Positions 19,801 through 28,172 are shown, numbered from the stretch's first letter. The stretch is 64,000 nucleotides of DNA from Bacteroidota bacterium (GCA_020444515.1 JAHLKX010000008.1:1-64000); one strand, 5' to 3'. Numbers and translations are program-made. Notes: generated by a model not told the origin, from the sequence alone.

Positions 19801-19915
19801 TAATCGAAATGGCCATCCATCAGCTTCCAGCGTGTATTACTGGATGGTCACATTCAAATGTTACGGTTCACCAAAAACTTTTGAAAGAAGGGGGAGTGTG
19901 ACGTTGTTGAGGTAA
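16811..19915 (+). CDS. T9SS type B surface protein: N-terminal propeller, PKD domain, Ig-like modules and CHU_C
   Basis: A secreted protein of 1034 residues, predicted to start at TTG (16811): that start gives an excellent signal peptide (MKQILSILLLIPLLAFAQ), and the next in-frame ATG would remove it. Residues 19 to about 370 begin QANIWYFGDYAGLDFNTG, the opening of a common Bacteroidota secreted propeller in which WD/YVTN-like strands occur (SPDGTKLYVSSW). A PKD domain follows at about 376-448 (VEWDFGDPSS...YHIYASPGSYTVKL). From about 451 there are seven Ig-like modules opened by LGPDT or LGNDT strings, then CHU_C in the last 90 residues. The final 1104 bases are the second copy of the shared cassette. 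The gene lies 10 bases after its neighbour, in the same probable operon. Its ligand is unknown. Confidence 0.85.
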   Translation: MKQILSILLLIPLLAFAQKQANIWYFGDYAGLDFNTGSPVALANSQMYTQEGCSSICDQNGDILFYTNGIKVWNKNHALMENGIGLLGHQSATQSSLVIPNPSNNGLFYIFTVDAIENSLVKGFNYSVVDINQNGGLGKVISINNLLFSPNCEKICAVRQDNGTGFWVVTHKWNSNTFYIYPVTTEGVGDPIISNVGLSHEGNIRNAIGQMKFSPSGDRIALVLEISKKIEILDFDKATGQISNSINFTCPYNYKTYGVEFSPDGTKLYVSSWNPDDSIIQFSLESGTASGILGSAVEIFYGGNIQRAALQIGPDEKIYVARRFQQYVGVINQPNEDGLSCNYVDQGVSLNGKSCLFGLPNYISGVYSPWEIQDFLFDAQCSGDTTFFYLQNTNTLTAVEWDFGDPSSANNTSTLFNPYHIYASPGSYTVKLISYFASNNDTVIKEILINPSPEIDLGPDTVICSNEGYLLEAGEGYTSYLWQDGSANSTYNVETSGLFWVEVMNEFGCVAYDSVSVEILPKPDISLGNDTLICSGDSLVLNVGVGYNDYLWSTGQTNPEITIDTAGIYWVSVTNEFGCSAIDTILVQIYPIAFEKLELGPDTSFCEGTPLILNAGAGYTFYQWMNQPGTNDSLFVVDTAGTYFVYVSNPCSEGWDTINVSMMEVEEVDLGNDTTLCDGDFILLDAGFGYTDYLWQDGSSNASYYAGTTGWYWVEATDENGCIAADSIQLNFVAPDPDIGPDTSFCEGDSVSFVASEFVSYLWQDGSSLPWFTCDQAMLVWCQVTDTMGCVGTDSAFAQVLAVPSLSLGSDVEICPGDTAIIASNIDDPGIFMVWQNGSEDSIFVTSEPGIFWLQATNLCGSVTDSIEVTQLALPEVFLGNDTILSSNSAITLDPGGGFASYFWSDGSEQPWITVEQAGAYWVEVSDGKCFNADTIVIEPIDCELFVPIVFSPNSDQHNDTFYADVSDDIYDFNLTVFNRWGEKVWETSDKTGQWDGNRNGHPSASSVYYWMVTFKCYGSPKTFERRGSVTLLR
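18812..19915 (+). repeat. Shared Ig-like/CHU_C 3' cassette, copy 2
   Basis: Aligned base for base in length with 15697-16800. Differences are scattered and mostly synonymous, and stretches around the TSEPGI and ATNLCGSVTDS codons are identical between copies. The sequence upstream of 18812 is not shared in the same order. Confidence 0.9.
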
Positions 19916-19957
19916 ATTGAATTTATTATTTATAAAACATAATCAAAACGATAAAGC

Positions 19958-22825
19958 TTGAGGTTAGTCTTTCCATTCGGAATCATGTTATTATGTTGCA
20001 ATATTCTTTATTGCCAGGATATTTTTCAGTTTCACTTGGGTGGAGATGATCTTGATTATGGTCAATCTTTTTATCAAACTCCTGATGGAAATTATCTTGC
20101 AGTAATTGAAGGGTATAGTTTTGGATTTGGTGATAGGGATATATTAATTACTAAGCTAAATACTTCCGGTCAAATTTTATGGTCAAAAGTTTATGGAACA
20201 ACTGAAAGAGATTGTATTCGAAATTATGTACCTGATGACAATGGGAATATGATCTTTATTTCCTGGACTTGGACAGGCCAGGATGATTGGACAATTTTCA
20301 AGATTGATCAGCAAGGAAATCTTTTAAATCATATTACTATAGGTGAAGGCGGAGACGACGAATTGCATTTTATAGAAAAAATCGGGACTAATCAATATAT
20401 TTTAGCTGGAAGCTCAGGGTCTTATCATGTAAGCTCTATGTCCGATTTGTATTTTGCCAGTATGGATGACAATTTAAATTTCAATTGGTTCAAATCATTC
20501 GGCACAACAAAAAAAGAATACTCCAGAGCCGTAAAATACCGGTCTGATGGCACCCTGATGGCCATTGCGACAAGGTTTGATTCAAACAATACCAACGCAG
20601 ATATTTGCCTGATTAATATGACAATGGATGGTGAAATCATTTGGGCATATGATTACAATGGAGGAGGAGAGGAAGTTATTTGGCAAATTTTAGAAACTTC
20701 AGATGGAGGATTTATCACAAGCGGGTATTCAAATAGTGGAGGTGCCGGTGATTATGATATACATGTTACAAGATATTCAGACAGTGGAGAATTCATCTGG
20801 TCAAAATTATACGGGGGAATTGGAAATGACCGAGGTTATGATATGAAAAAAACAGAAAATGATAGTTATGTTATTTATAGCTATTCAAGTAGTTTTAATG
20901 AAGGTGATTTGGATTTATTATTAATTGAAATAGGCGAACAGGGTGAATTAATAAATTCCTTTTTGTTTGGCGATATAGGCGATGACTATGGAGGATATAT
21001 TACCAAAGCTGCAAGTGATGGTTGGTTGCTGGCAGGAAGTACTGCAAGTTATGGCCTGGAAAACAATAATGGGTTCTTTATCATCACAGATGAAAATGGT
21101 TTATCCTGTTGCAGCAGGTCACCTGATAATATTATTATTACAGATTTAATAATGACCAGAACTCCTGTCAATTTTAGCGTGGGAAATGATTATAGTTTTA
21201 AAAACATTTCATTCAATTCTGCCGATGTTGATCCAGATATTAAATTTATTTGCCATAACAATTTGCACATCACTGGTCCTGATTCTGTATGTGCATTTCA
21301 ACAAAATGTAAAGTATTCTATTTCCCCGACTATTGATATTGGAATTGAATGGCTATTACCAATAAATTGGGATATTACGGGCAATATGAACGATACGTCC
21401 ATTTTAACAAATGTTACTGATACCTCGGGTTATATCTACCTGGTCAATAACTTTTGCAGCGGGGACACCATCGATTCTCTTTTTGTAAATGTTTTTAATA
21501 TAGAATCTCCGCAGCTGGGCAATGATACTACCATTTGCAGCAATGTAGCATTTGTGCTGGATGCCGGATCAAGCTACAACTATTTTTTATGGCAGGATAG
21601 TACAACCAGTCAATACTATTCAGTAATTGAACCGGGATTCTATTGGGTAGAAGTTCAAAATGAAATAGGATGTGTGGCAAGCGATAGCATATACATTGAA
21701 ATGTACCCCGAATTTTTTATCGATCTGGGTCATGATACGATTGTATGTAATGACGAATTTGTGTTGTTGGATCCTGGGTTTGGATTCTCGTCTTACCTCT
21801 GGCAGGATGGCTCTTCCAATCAATTTTTATATGCTAATCAGACCGGCTCCTATTGGGTGGAAGTAGTGGATGAAAACGGCTGTTTTGCCTATGATACCAT
21901 TAATCTGCAGTTCGTTTTACCTGATCCATGCATAGGTTCTGATACATTAATTTGTTTAGGTGATTCAGTGAAGTTTTGTGTTACCGATGAATTTGAAAGC
22001 TACCTATGGCAGGATGGCTCGTCCCTGCCCTGGTTCGTGTGTGATGAATCCATGCTGGTGTGGTGCCAGGTGACCGATACCATGGGTTGTGTAGGGAGTG
22101 ACTCTGCATTTGCTGAACTTATTTATGCTCCCCAGGTGGATCTAGGTTCAGATGTTGAGATTTGTCCGGGTGATACAGCCATCATTGCATCTAACATCGA
22201 TGATCCTGGCATATCACTGGTTTGGCAGGATGGGTCTGAAGATTCAATATTTGTGACATCTGAACCGGGAATATACTGGCTGCAGGCAACTAATCTGTGT
22301 GGGTCGGTCACAGACTCAATCGAAGCTACGCAATTAGCATTACCTGAGGTTTTCCTGGGGAATGATACCATTCTTTCTTCCAACTCAGCCATTACGCTTG
22401 ATGCGGGTGGTGGTTTTACTTCCTATTACTGGAGCAATGGTTCTGATCAGCAATGGTTTATTGTTGAGGAAGCAGGCACTTACTGGGTAGAGGTTTCTGA
22501 TGGAAAGTGCTTAAATGCTGATACCATTGTGATTGAACCGATCGATTGTGAGCTTTTTGTACCCATCGTATTCAGCCCTAACAGCGATCAGCACAACGAT
22601 ACTTTTTATGCCGATGTTTCGGATGACATTCACGATTTTAATTTGAAAGTATTTAACCGATGGGGTGAAAAAGTGTGGGAAACAACTGATAAATTGGCAC
22701 AATGGGACGGCAAACGAAATGGTCAACCTTCGGCTTCCAGCGTCTATTACTGGATTGTTACTTATCAATGTACCGGTTCACCACAAACTTTTGAAAGAAG
22801 GGGAAGTGTGACGTTGTTGCGATAG
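19958..22825 (+). CDS. T9SS type B surface protein: repeat propeller plus Ig-like modules and CHU_C
   Basis: A secreted protein of 955 residues, closest in design to the product of 14140-16800. The best start is the TTG at 19958, which gives the signal peptide MRLVFPFGIMLLCCNILYCQ; an ATG at 19985 would leave a very short one. Residues 21 to about 400 carry about seven repeats with GGFITSGYSN, GEFIWSKLYGG and similar cores. A linker with few landmarks follows, then from about residue 515 Ig-like modules (LGNDTTICSN, then LGHDTIVCND and so on) and CHU_C in the last 90 residues (VFSPNSDQHND to GSVTLLR). The 3' cassette has one codon more than the other two copies. The N-terminal half is AT-rich and diverged from that of the first paralogue. 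No terminator is evident after the stop. Confidence 0.83.
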   Translation: MRLVFPFGIMLLCCNILYCQDIFQFHLGGDDLDYGQSFYQTPDGNYLAVIEGYSFGFGDRDILITKLNTSGQILWSKVYGTTERDCIRNYVPDDNGNMIFISWTWTGQDDWTIFKIDQQGNLLNHITIGEGGDDELHFIEKIGTNQYILAGSSGSYHVSSMSDLYFASMDDNLNFNWFKSFGTTKKEYSRAVKYRSDGTLMAIATRFDSNNTNADICLINMTMDGEIIWAYDYNGGGEEVIWQILETSDGGFITSGYSNSGGAGDYDIHVTRYSDSGEFIWSKLYGGIGNDRGYDMKKTENDSYVIYSYSSSFNEGDLDLLLIEIGEQGELINSFLFGDIGDDYGGYITKAASDGWLLAGSTASYGLENNNGFFIITDENGLSCCSRSPDNIIITDLIMTRTPVNFSVGNDYSFKNISFNSADVDPDIKFICHNNLHITGPDSVCAFQQNVKYSISPTIDIGIEWLLPINWDITGNMNDTSILTNVTDTSGYIYLVNNFCSGDTIDSLFVNVFNIESPQLGNDTTICSNVAFVLDAGSSYNYFLWQDSTTSQYYSVIEPGFYWVEVQNEIGCVASDSIYIEMYPEFFIDLGHDTIVCNDEFVLLDPGFGFSSYLWQDGSSNQFLYANQTGSYWVEVVDENGCFAYDTINLQFVLPDPCIGSDTLICLGDSVKFCVTDEFESYLWQDGSSLPWFVCDESMLVWCQVTDTMGCVGSDSAFAELIYAPQVDLGSDVEICPGDTAIIASNIDDPGISLVWQDGSEDSIFVTSEPGIYWLQATNLCGSVTDSIEATQLALPEVFLGNDTILSSNSAITLDAGGGFTSYYWSNGSDQQWFIVEEAGTYWVEVSDGKCLNADTIVIEPIDCELFVPIVFSPNSDQHNDTFYADVSDDIHDFNLKVFNRWGEKVWETTDKLAQWDGKRNGQPSASSVYYWIVTYQCTGSPQTFERRGSVTLLR
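21719..22825 (+). repeat. Shared Ig-like/CHU_C 3' cassette, copy 3
   Basis: 1107 bases, one codon longer than copies 1 and 2; the extra residue lies in the second Ig-like module (CIGSDTLICLGD). The first 400 bases are more diverged than the rest, while the part from about 22140 to the stop is close to copy 2 (both share LGSDVEICPGDTAIIASN). Confidence 0.88.
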
Positions 22826-22964
22826 TGATTGATTGTGATCGTAAGTTTTGTTTACAAGTGTCGTTATCATCATTGTTATTTATTAACTGCCTGCTTTATC
22901 CATCATCAATTTTGTTTGTAAATTGCGTAATATTGCAGACACCAAATGCAGAGTAAAACTGCCA

Positions 22965-24428
22965 ATGAAACTCAACAACAAAGAATTCTTTAAGATCTCG
23001 TTTCTTTATACAGCAGTTGCTGCTTTTCCTCCATTGCTCAATTTGTTTGTCAGGCCATTAATTGAAGGAGATGGTAAACTGGGCCCAGCCGATTTTTCAC
23101 AGATTGAAATCACCGAAACCATTATTTCACTAGCCTTCATCATTGCAACTTTTGCCATGAGCAATGCCATTTCAAGGTTTTTTTACGATCACAATGAAGA
23201 CAAGAAAAAATTAAGCTTACTTATTTCCAGCGTTTTCAATTCCATACTCGGCCGGGGTGTGTTGCTCTTACTAATCGCTTACCTTTTCCGAAATCAAATT
23301 GGTCAGTTGTTTACCCAGGTAGAATTACAGGATTTCTCAAAATATGGATTTGCAGCTATCCTGGTCGGGATTTTCAGGGCCATCAATACCACCGCTTTTG
23401 CACTATACCGGAATGAAAGAAAAGTCAGACGATTTTTGACTTTCGGTTTTTTGTTGGGGATTGTCCGTTCAGCTTTTCAGATCATAGGCGTATTTTATTA
23501 TGACATGAGTTTTGTGGGATATGTTTATGGAAGTGCCATCGGGAGCGGGATTATATCCCTGGCCATCCTTTTGCTCGCATATTCACGATCAGGTTTCCAT
23601 TTTAACCTGAAGATCATGAAACCGGTCAACAGATTTTCATTGCCCCTTTTTGAATATGCTTTTGTTCTGTGGGGTATCAATTTCGCGGACCGTTATTTCC
23701 TGGAAAGCTCGCCTGAAATACTGGGAATATATAGTCAGGCCATGATCCTGGGAAGGGGTATTGAGATCATTATCCAGGGATTGCAAAGCGCCTCTCAACC
23801 CGAAATGTTTCAAATGATGAAGGAAGGCATACGCGAAAACCTTTCGGAAATTAAAAAACTTACCCATCTCATCATGGCCCAGAGTCAGCTATTGATCGCC
23901 CTGGCCATAATCCCGGCCATGATTTATTGCATGATATTTAAGACAGAACTGAGGCTTGCCGCTGGTTTAATTGCGATTGTTTTTGTTCGGTATATTCTCC
24001 GAACACAATATATCCTACTGGCCCTTCCGATCTATTTTAACAAAAAAACAAGCGTCTTTCTGTATTTGAATATCGTTGTATTGGTGATTAATCTTGCGCT
24101 TCTCTATTTTTTTGTACCCATATGGAAAGCCTATGGCGCCATAGCAGCCATGTTAATCTCCCAAACCATAATGGTTATCGGTTTGTATATGCTTCAAAAC
24201 CGTATTGCCCACATACCCTGGAATCTGAATAAACTCCTGTATTATCCATTCGGGATTATCATATTTACCATCATTGCCGAACTGGTAAAAATACGTTTCG
24301 ACTTAAATCCTTTTATTACCAGCAGCCTGGTGGTCGCAGCCATTTTTGTAAGTTTATTTTTACTATATAAAAATGAGATTAGAGGGATTTTGATAAAGAT
24401 CAGAAATCGTTCCGGAACGAAGTTTTAA
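22965..24428 (+). CDS. Wzx-like oligosaccharide flippase / polysaccharide biosynthesis membrane protein
   Basis: An inner-membrane protein of 487 residues with 12-14 predicted hydrophobic segments, typical in size and layout for the MATE/MOP superfamily flippases that move undecaprenyl-linked glycans to the periplasm. The ATG at 22965 (MKLNNKEFFKISFLYTAVAA) is preferred over a TTG 14 codons upstream that would add a charged, non-membrane stretch. Landmarks are NAISRFFYDHN near the second segment and the central FEYAFVLWGINFADRYFLE string typical of the family. The 3' end overlaps the convergent sulfotransferase gene by 4 bases. Together with the sulfotransferases, glycosyltransferase and deacetylase that follow, it points to a surface-glycan locus. 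The actual glycan is unknown. Confidence 0.85.
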   Translation: MKLNNKEFFKISFLYTAVAAFPPLLNLFVRPLIEGDGKLGPADFSQIEITETIISLAFIIATFAMSNAISRFFYDHNEDKKKLSLLISSVFNSILGRGVLLLLIAYLFRNQIGQLFTQVELQDFSKYGFAAILVGIFRAINTTAFALYRNERKVRRFLTFGFLLGIVRSAFQIIGVFYYDMSFVGYVYGSAIGSGIISLAILLLAYSRSGFHFNLKIMKPVNRFSLPLFEYAFVLWGINFADRYFLESSPEILGIYSQAMILGRGIEIIIQGLQSASQPEMFQMMKEGIRENLSEIKKLTHLIMAQSQLLIALAIIPAMIYCMIFKTELRLAAGLIAIVFVRYILRTQYILLALPIYFNKKTSVFLYLNIVVLVINLALLYFFVPIWKAYGAIAAMLISQTIMVIGLYMLQNRIAHIPWNLNKLLYYPFGIIIFTIIAELVKIRFDLNPFITSSLVVAAIFVSLFLLYKNEIRGILIKIRNRSGTKF

Positions 24429-25411
24429 TATTTCAATTGTTTGGTTCTTTCAAGAATATAATCGTAACCAGACTGATTCTCTTCTATGACTTTTGTTATG
24501 ATTTTCTGCTCCTCTTGTGAAAGCAATTTTTGCCATTTGGTTAACGGATCGCCTGTGGTACTGGTGTTTTTATAAACCGTAACCGACCCGGAAATCTTTT
24601 TCTCTTCTTTTTTATGTTTTGTTTCGAGATCAAGAAAGTTAAATATTCGTTGCAGTTGCTCTTTCTGATTGATAACAAATTCGTTATAATCGACCAAAAG
24701 ATAGGATTTGGAAGACATGTTCTCCAGATCTTCAAGTGCAACCTTATTTAATCGGATCCACATTCTTGGAATGGTTGAGAATTCACCAGGATAGCTGAGC
24801 CCGTTCTGTTCAACATCATTAAGCATTGATCGGGACCAACAGTCTTCGATAGCATGTGGTTGTAAATACACTTTGCCCGTGCGTTTATAAATATCTTCAA
24901 GATGATATTTCATACTGGAAGAATGACCAAAAATATCACGGATAATAAAAATAAACTTAGCACCCGGGAACAAGGCCTTTACATATCCCATTTTATTTGT
25001 CAGATGAGTGGATTTATTAACCGGAATGATATGATCCCAGTCATAACAAATCCTTCCTTCTTGCATTTTATATTTATTGACTGCCCTCATTGCATGCCTT
25101 TTCAAACTTTTAGATTCCTGTATATACCTGAAAAAATAGGAAGTCATATTATAAGCAGAAGTGAAATCTGCATGGGAAGATCCCAGATATTTACAAATAT
25201 CAAGACAGGGGGCACCACCTATTTTTGTCCATATCTCATTTAATTCAGAACCAACTTTTAATAATTGAGGATGTTGAGCAAGCTTATTTACTATAAGGGT
25301 GGTACCGCTGCGCATATTGCCAGTAATAAAAATGGGCATTTTGGGAACAACGGCAGGCAATTCCTGATAAGTTCCAAAAAAACGTCTAAGTGCTGGGCTA
25401 AGTTTCACCAT
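24425..25411 (-). CDS. Sulfotransferase family protein
   Basis: A cytoplasmic sulfotransferase of 328 residues, predicted to move sulfate from PAPS to a carbohydrate or lipid. Residues 27-40 carry the 5'-phosphosulfate loop (IFITGNMRSGTTLIVNKL). The 3'-phosphate motif is visible as KFIFIIRDIFGHSSSM (Arg and Ser), and a KWQKLLSQEEQKII-like segment near the C terminus is usual for the fold. The start is ATG (25409-25411). The gene converges on and overlaps the flippase by 4 bases, and a second sulfotransferase gene lies divergently 75 bases away. The acceptor cannot be told; sulfation of the exported glycan is the natural guess. The assignment to the fold is firm, the substrate is not known. 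Confidence 0.87.
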   Translation of the reverse strand: MVKLSPALRRFFGTYQELPAVVPKMPIFITGNMRSGTTLIVNKLAQHPQLLKVGSELNEIWTKIGGAPCLDICKYLGSSHADFTSAYNMTSYFFRYIQESKSLKRHAMRAVNKYKMQEGRICYDWDHIIPVNKSTHLTNKMGYVKALFPGAKFIFIIRDIFGHSSSMKYHLEDIYKRTGKVYLQPHAIEDCWSRSMLNDVEQNGLSYPGEFSTIPRMWIRLNKVALEDLENMSSKSYLLVDYNEFVINQKEQLQRIFNFLDLETKHKKEEKKISGSVTVYKNTSTTGDPLTKWQKLLSQEEQKIITKVIEENQSGYDYILERTKQLKY

Positions 25412-25454
25412 AATCTGTGAACGATATCAGTCAAAATTTCTATCAAAAATATAA

Positions 25455-25462
25455 TACTTTTG
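25455..25462 (+). promoter_or_regulatory. Promoter -7 element for the second sulfotransferase
   Basis: TACTTTTG matches TAnnTTTG exactly. It overlaps a TTG that could be read as a start codon at 25460, so transcription would begin near 25468 and the ATG at 25487 must be the true start. No convincing -33 TTG was seen. Confidence 0.55.
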
Positions 25463-25486
25463 CAAAGCAGCACTAAAAACTTTCAA

Positions 25487-26131
25487 ATGAAGCCGATAAT
25501 CATGCTCACCGGACTCCCCCAGTCATATACATCAATGGTAAGTAAATTTTTACTCGACAATGGTGGATTCAGTAATGACTTGATGGGAGATCCCAATGAA
25601 GTACTTCCTTATGAACGGTTTGAAAGTAAAAACCTCGAAGATTATATTAAACAGCGAAAATGGTTTAAAAATCCTGATCTGAGCAGTTTTTTTGATGCTT
25701 TGCCTGAAGATAGAGTTGTAACCCTAAAAATGCCCTTTATTATTCAGTTTATCAACGATCTACCCAAATATACTAATCGCAAAATAAAGGTCGTCTTTAT
25801 CGTTCGAAATCCTCAGGATACCATTCTTAGTTCAATGAAAAAATCAGGTAGAAGTTTTATTTACTTTTTCGAGCGGATGGTTTGGTATCATAACTTTGTT
25901 GCAAATTGTAAATTACCAGTTTACATGCTGATAGCTGAGCATATATTAATTCAGAATGAATCAACTGCAAAAGCATTGCTTGATTTCTGTGAACTGAAAA
26001 GCACTGACATTAACTTTTCAGGAATTGATCAAACAAAGATCCAGTTGCGTGAACCGACTTATGTGCGATATCGATTTGCCAATTTTTTCTGGAAAAAGCT
26101 CAGTTTTCTTTTTAGGGTGTATAAGATCTGA
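25487..26131 (+). CDS. Sulfotransferase-like protein
   Basis: A shorter sulfotransferase-fold protein (214 residues from the ATG). The N terminus MKPIIMLTGLPQSYTSMVSK holds a PAPS-loop-like GLPQSYTS string, in which SYTS replaces the more usual SGTT. KVVFIVRNPQDTILSSMKKS is a clear 3'-phosphate-binding motif (Arg and Ser). The C-terminal third of longer relatives is missing, but the gene ends cleanly and is not obviously truncated. It lies tail to tail with the GT4 glycosyltransferase gene, with 6 bases between the stops. The substrate is probably a glycan or lipid of the same pathway as its divergent neighbour; this is inference. Confidence 0.75.
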   Translation: MKPIIMLTGLPQSYTSMVSKFLLDNGGFSNDLMGDPNEVLPYERFESKNLEDYIKQRKWFKNPDLSSFFDALPEDRVVTLKMPFIIQFINDLPKYTNRKIKVVFIVRNPQDTILSSMKKSGRSFIYFFERMVWYHNFVANCKLPVYMLIAEHILIQNESTAKALLDFCELKSTDINFSGIDQTKIQLREPTYVRYRFANFFWKKLSFLFRVYKI

Positions 26132-26137
26132 GTCTTT

Positions 26138-27151
26138 TTAAAGTTGGTCAATAAAAGCTATTAATTTTTCTTCCCGAACTTCAGCGGAAAACCGCTTTTT
26201 AACTGATTGCTGAATTACTTTAACATCTTCGCTTGTTTTAGTAAGTGCATCAGCGATTGCATTTTTCCCTTTTTCTACTGACAATTCATCAATCAATATT
26301 CCAAGGCCATTTGTTAAAATCTCACTTGTGCCACCAAAATTATATCCTACCGGAAAACATCCTGAATTAATTCCTTCTATCAGTGCTACCCCAAAAGCTT
26401 CAAATCTCGAAAACTGACAAATTACTTTGGATTCATGAAACAGTTTTTTCAGTTGTTCCTGAGTTACCCGTTCAACCAATACAATATTTGCAGCAGCAAA
26501 TTCTTCCAAATAAGATTTTGCCTCACCTGAAACTCCAACCACATAAAATTCAATTTCAGGTAACTGCTCTGCTACCTTCAAATAGAAATCAACCCCTTTG
26601 ATAAATACAGTTTTTTTTGATGATGACCCACAGACCGTGATCACCTTATTATTCCGTACAAAAGACGAATTTGTCTTAAATATATCATCAACGCAATTAT
26701 AAATAATATTGCTTTTCTTCTCCAGTGTTTTACCAAAGTTTTTAAGCATATTCTGACAAGTAAATGACGTCACCGGTAAAAGGTGAGAAGCAAGTTTAAG
26801 TGAAATGGAGGTACTCCAGCCATTAAGCCACCTCGTTTTAGCGCCATAATTTAATTCCGGGACAAAGGCAGCATCGTATCCGCCAACAACAATCACTACT
26901 TTTTTGCCGAATAATCTGCCAAATAGTGCTGGAATTACTGAATGAAAATCGGCAAACCAAATATATATCAGATCAGAACTCCAGATATACCTGAGAAGAA
27001 AAAGCTTTTGACGAATAAGTTCAGAAATAATTTTTAATCCTTTGCGATATTTAAAAGTAAACGTAATAACACTGAAATGTTTGCGCAAGAGCCTTTCATC
27101 CAAATTAATGAAAGAAGATTGATTGATTTTAATGAAAATAATTTGTTTCAC
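26138..27151 (-). CDS. GT4-type (GT-B fold) glycosyltransferase
   Basis: A glycosyltransferase of 337 residues of the GT-B fold, expected to add a sugar from a nucleotide-sugar donor at the inner face of the membrane. The N-terminal half has IWFADFHSVIPALFGRLFGK and VVIVVGGYDA, usual for GT4 enzymes. The C-terminal half has VTQEQLKKLFHESKVICQFS and the E-x7-E-like FEAFGVALIEG...GGTSEIL donor-site segment. The start is GTG (27149-27151), 10 bases downstream of the stop of the deacetylase gene on the same strand, so the two form an operon. No ATG nearby gives a better N terminus. The sugar specificity is unknown. Confidence 0.85.
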   Translation of the reverse strand: MKQIIFIKINQSSFINLDERLLRKHFSVITFTFKYRKGLKIISELIRQKLFLLRYIWSSDLIYIWFADFHSVIPALFGRLFGKKVVIVVGGYDAAFVPELNYGAKTRWLNGWSTSISLKLASHLLPVTSFTCQNMLKNFGKTLEKKSNIIYNCVDDIFKTNSSFVRNNKVITVCGSSSKKTVFIKGVDFYLKVAEQLPEIEFYVVGVSGEAKSYLEEFAAANIVLVERVTQEQLKKLFHESKVICQFSRFEAFGVALIEGINSGCFPVGYNFGGTSEILTNGLGILIDELSVEKGKNAIADALTKTSEDVKVIQQSVKKRFSAEVREEKLIAFIDQL

Positions 27152-27161
27152 TTGTTAATCT

Positions 27162-28172
27162 TTATGCCACATTAAAACCCTTGTCCTGAAATGCCATATT
27201 CATAAAAAACATATTTGATGCAAATGTAGTCGTACTCGATATACCATGTCTGTTCAGTATTCTTGGATCGGTTTTATCAGATTCCAGCAAATATTTAACG
27301 GCAAGCTGCCCTTTATATCCTAGCATTTCTGCCTGGTTCTTTACTTCTTCATTGTAGCTTCCATCTGCATAGGCAATAAGGTCAATTGGCTTTCCGGTAA
27401 CCTCTTCGAGGGAATTCTTGGACCGCTTCATTTCGCTTGTTGCTTCATCAATACTGACATTTGCCAGGTTGTAATGTGAAAATCCATGAGAACCTATAGT
27501 TACGAATTCTGACCTTGAAAATTCCGCAATTTCTTCTCTGTTCATTTGTAACCAGATCTCAGGCGGCAATTTATTCAGTAATTCCTTTATATTATACTTA
27601 TCTATAATCTCTTCAAGTAATAAATTATGTTGGACTGGCTGAAGGTGCTTGAGTATTTCTGATAATCTAAAGCCTGATTTTTCTTCTTTTAGATTGATGA
27701 AACGATAGTCACCTATTTCAACTAATTCATTCCTTTTAAAATAAGCAAGGCAAGCCACAATATCAGGCCAAAGCGCTCTTACTTTCATTTCCTCAGTACA
27801 AATACCGGATATAAAAAAAGTTGATTTTATTTTGTACTTTTCAAGCAAAGGTAAAACTGTATCCAGATTGTTTTTGTATCCGTCATCAAACGAGATTGTG
27901 ATAAATTTTCTTTTTGAATTTCTAGCGTCAAATGCCTTTTCGAAAACATCTTCAAGACTTACAATTTCAAATTCACGTGTAAAATATTGCAAATGCTTTT
28001 CAAACTGATCTGCTGTAATATGCCTTGGTGAAAAATAATTTGAGTTTTTAAGTACCACCCCATGATACATAATATTCAAAATATTATTGTTAGTTAAATA
28101 CCTTGGTGTTTTCTCCAAACGAAGGTTTAACAGAGAAGGAAATATAAATTTTCGGGCAATTTTATTGATCAT
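27162..28172 (-). CDS. NodB-type polysaccharide deacetylase (carbohydrate esterase 4 family)
   Basis: A protein of 336 residues with the NodB homology domain, which removes N- or O-acetyl groups from glycans in a metal-dependent reaction. NILNIMYHGV opens the domain, KFITISFDDGYKNNLDTVLP carries the catalytic base and metal-binding aspartates, and ITIGSHGFSHYNLAN is the metal-binding H-x3-H-like motif (seen as VTIGSHGFSHYNLA). No clear signal peptide is seen, so a cytoplasmic or membrane-associated role is possible. The start is ATG (28170-28172). It is the first gene of a two-gene operon with the GT4 enzyme. A TACTTTTA element at 28203-28196 on the minus strand is a near-consensus -7 box. 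Confidence 0.88.
   Translation of the reverse strand: MINKIARKFIFPSLLNLRLEKTPRYLTNNNILNIMYHGVVLKNSNYFSPRHITADQFEKHLQYFTREFEIVSLEDVFEKAFDARNSKRKFITISFDDGYKNNLDTVLPLLEKYKIKSTFFISGICTEEMKVRALWPDIVACLAYFKRNELVEIGDYRFINLKEEKSGFRLSEILKHLQPVQHNLLLEEIIDKYNIKELLNKLPPEIWLQMNREEIAEFSRSEFVTIGSHGFSHYNLANVSIDEATSEMKRSKNSLEEVTGKPIDLIAYADGSYNEEVKNQAEMLGYKGQLAVKYLLESDKTDPRILNRHGISSTTTFASNMFFMNMAFQDKGFNVA

Noticed and set aside
14140..22825. The three CHU_C paralogues as a recent tandem array created by a mobile element
   Set aside because: No transposase, terminal repeats or target duplications are visible around the copies; ordinary duplication with gene conversion explains the pattern.
22923..22964. TTG start giving the flippase 14 extra residues
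   Set aside because: The extra residues are charged and precede the first membrane segment without purpose; the ATG at 22965 fits the family N terminus. The same reasoning rejects TTG starts at 28325, 25460 and 51829 and the GTG start of crtB at 47549.
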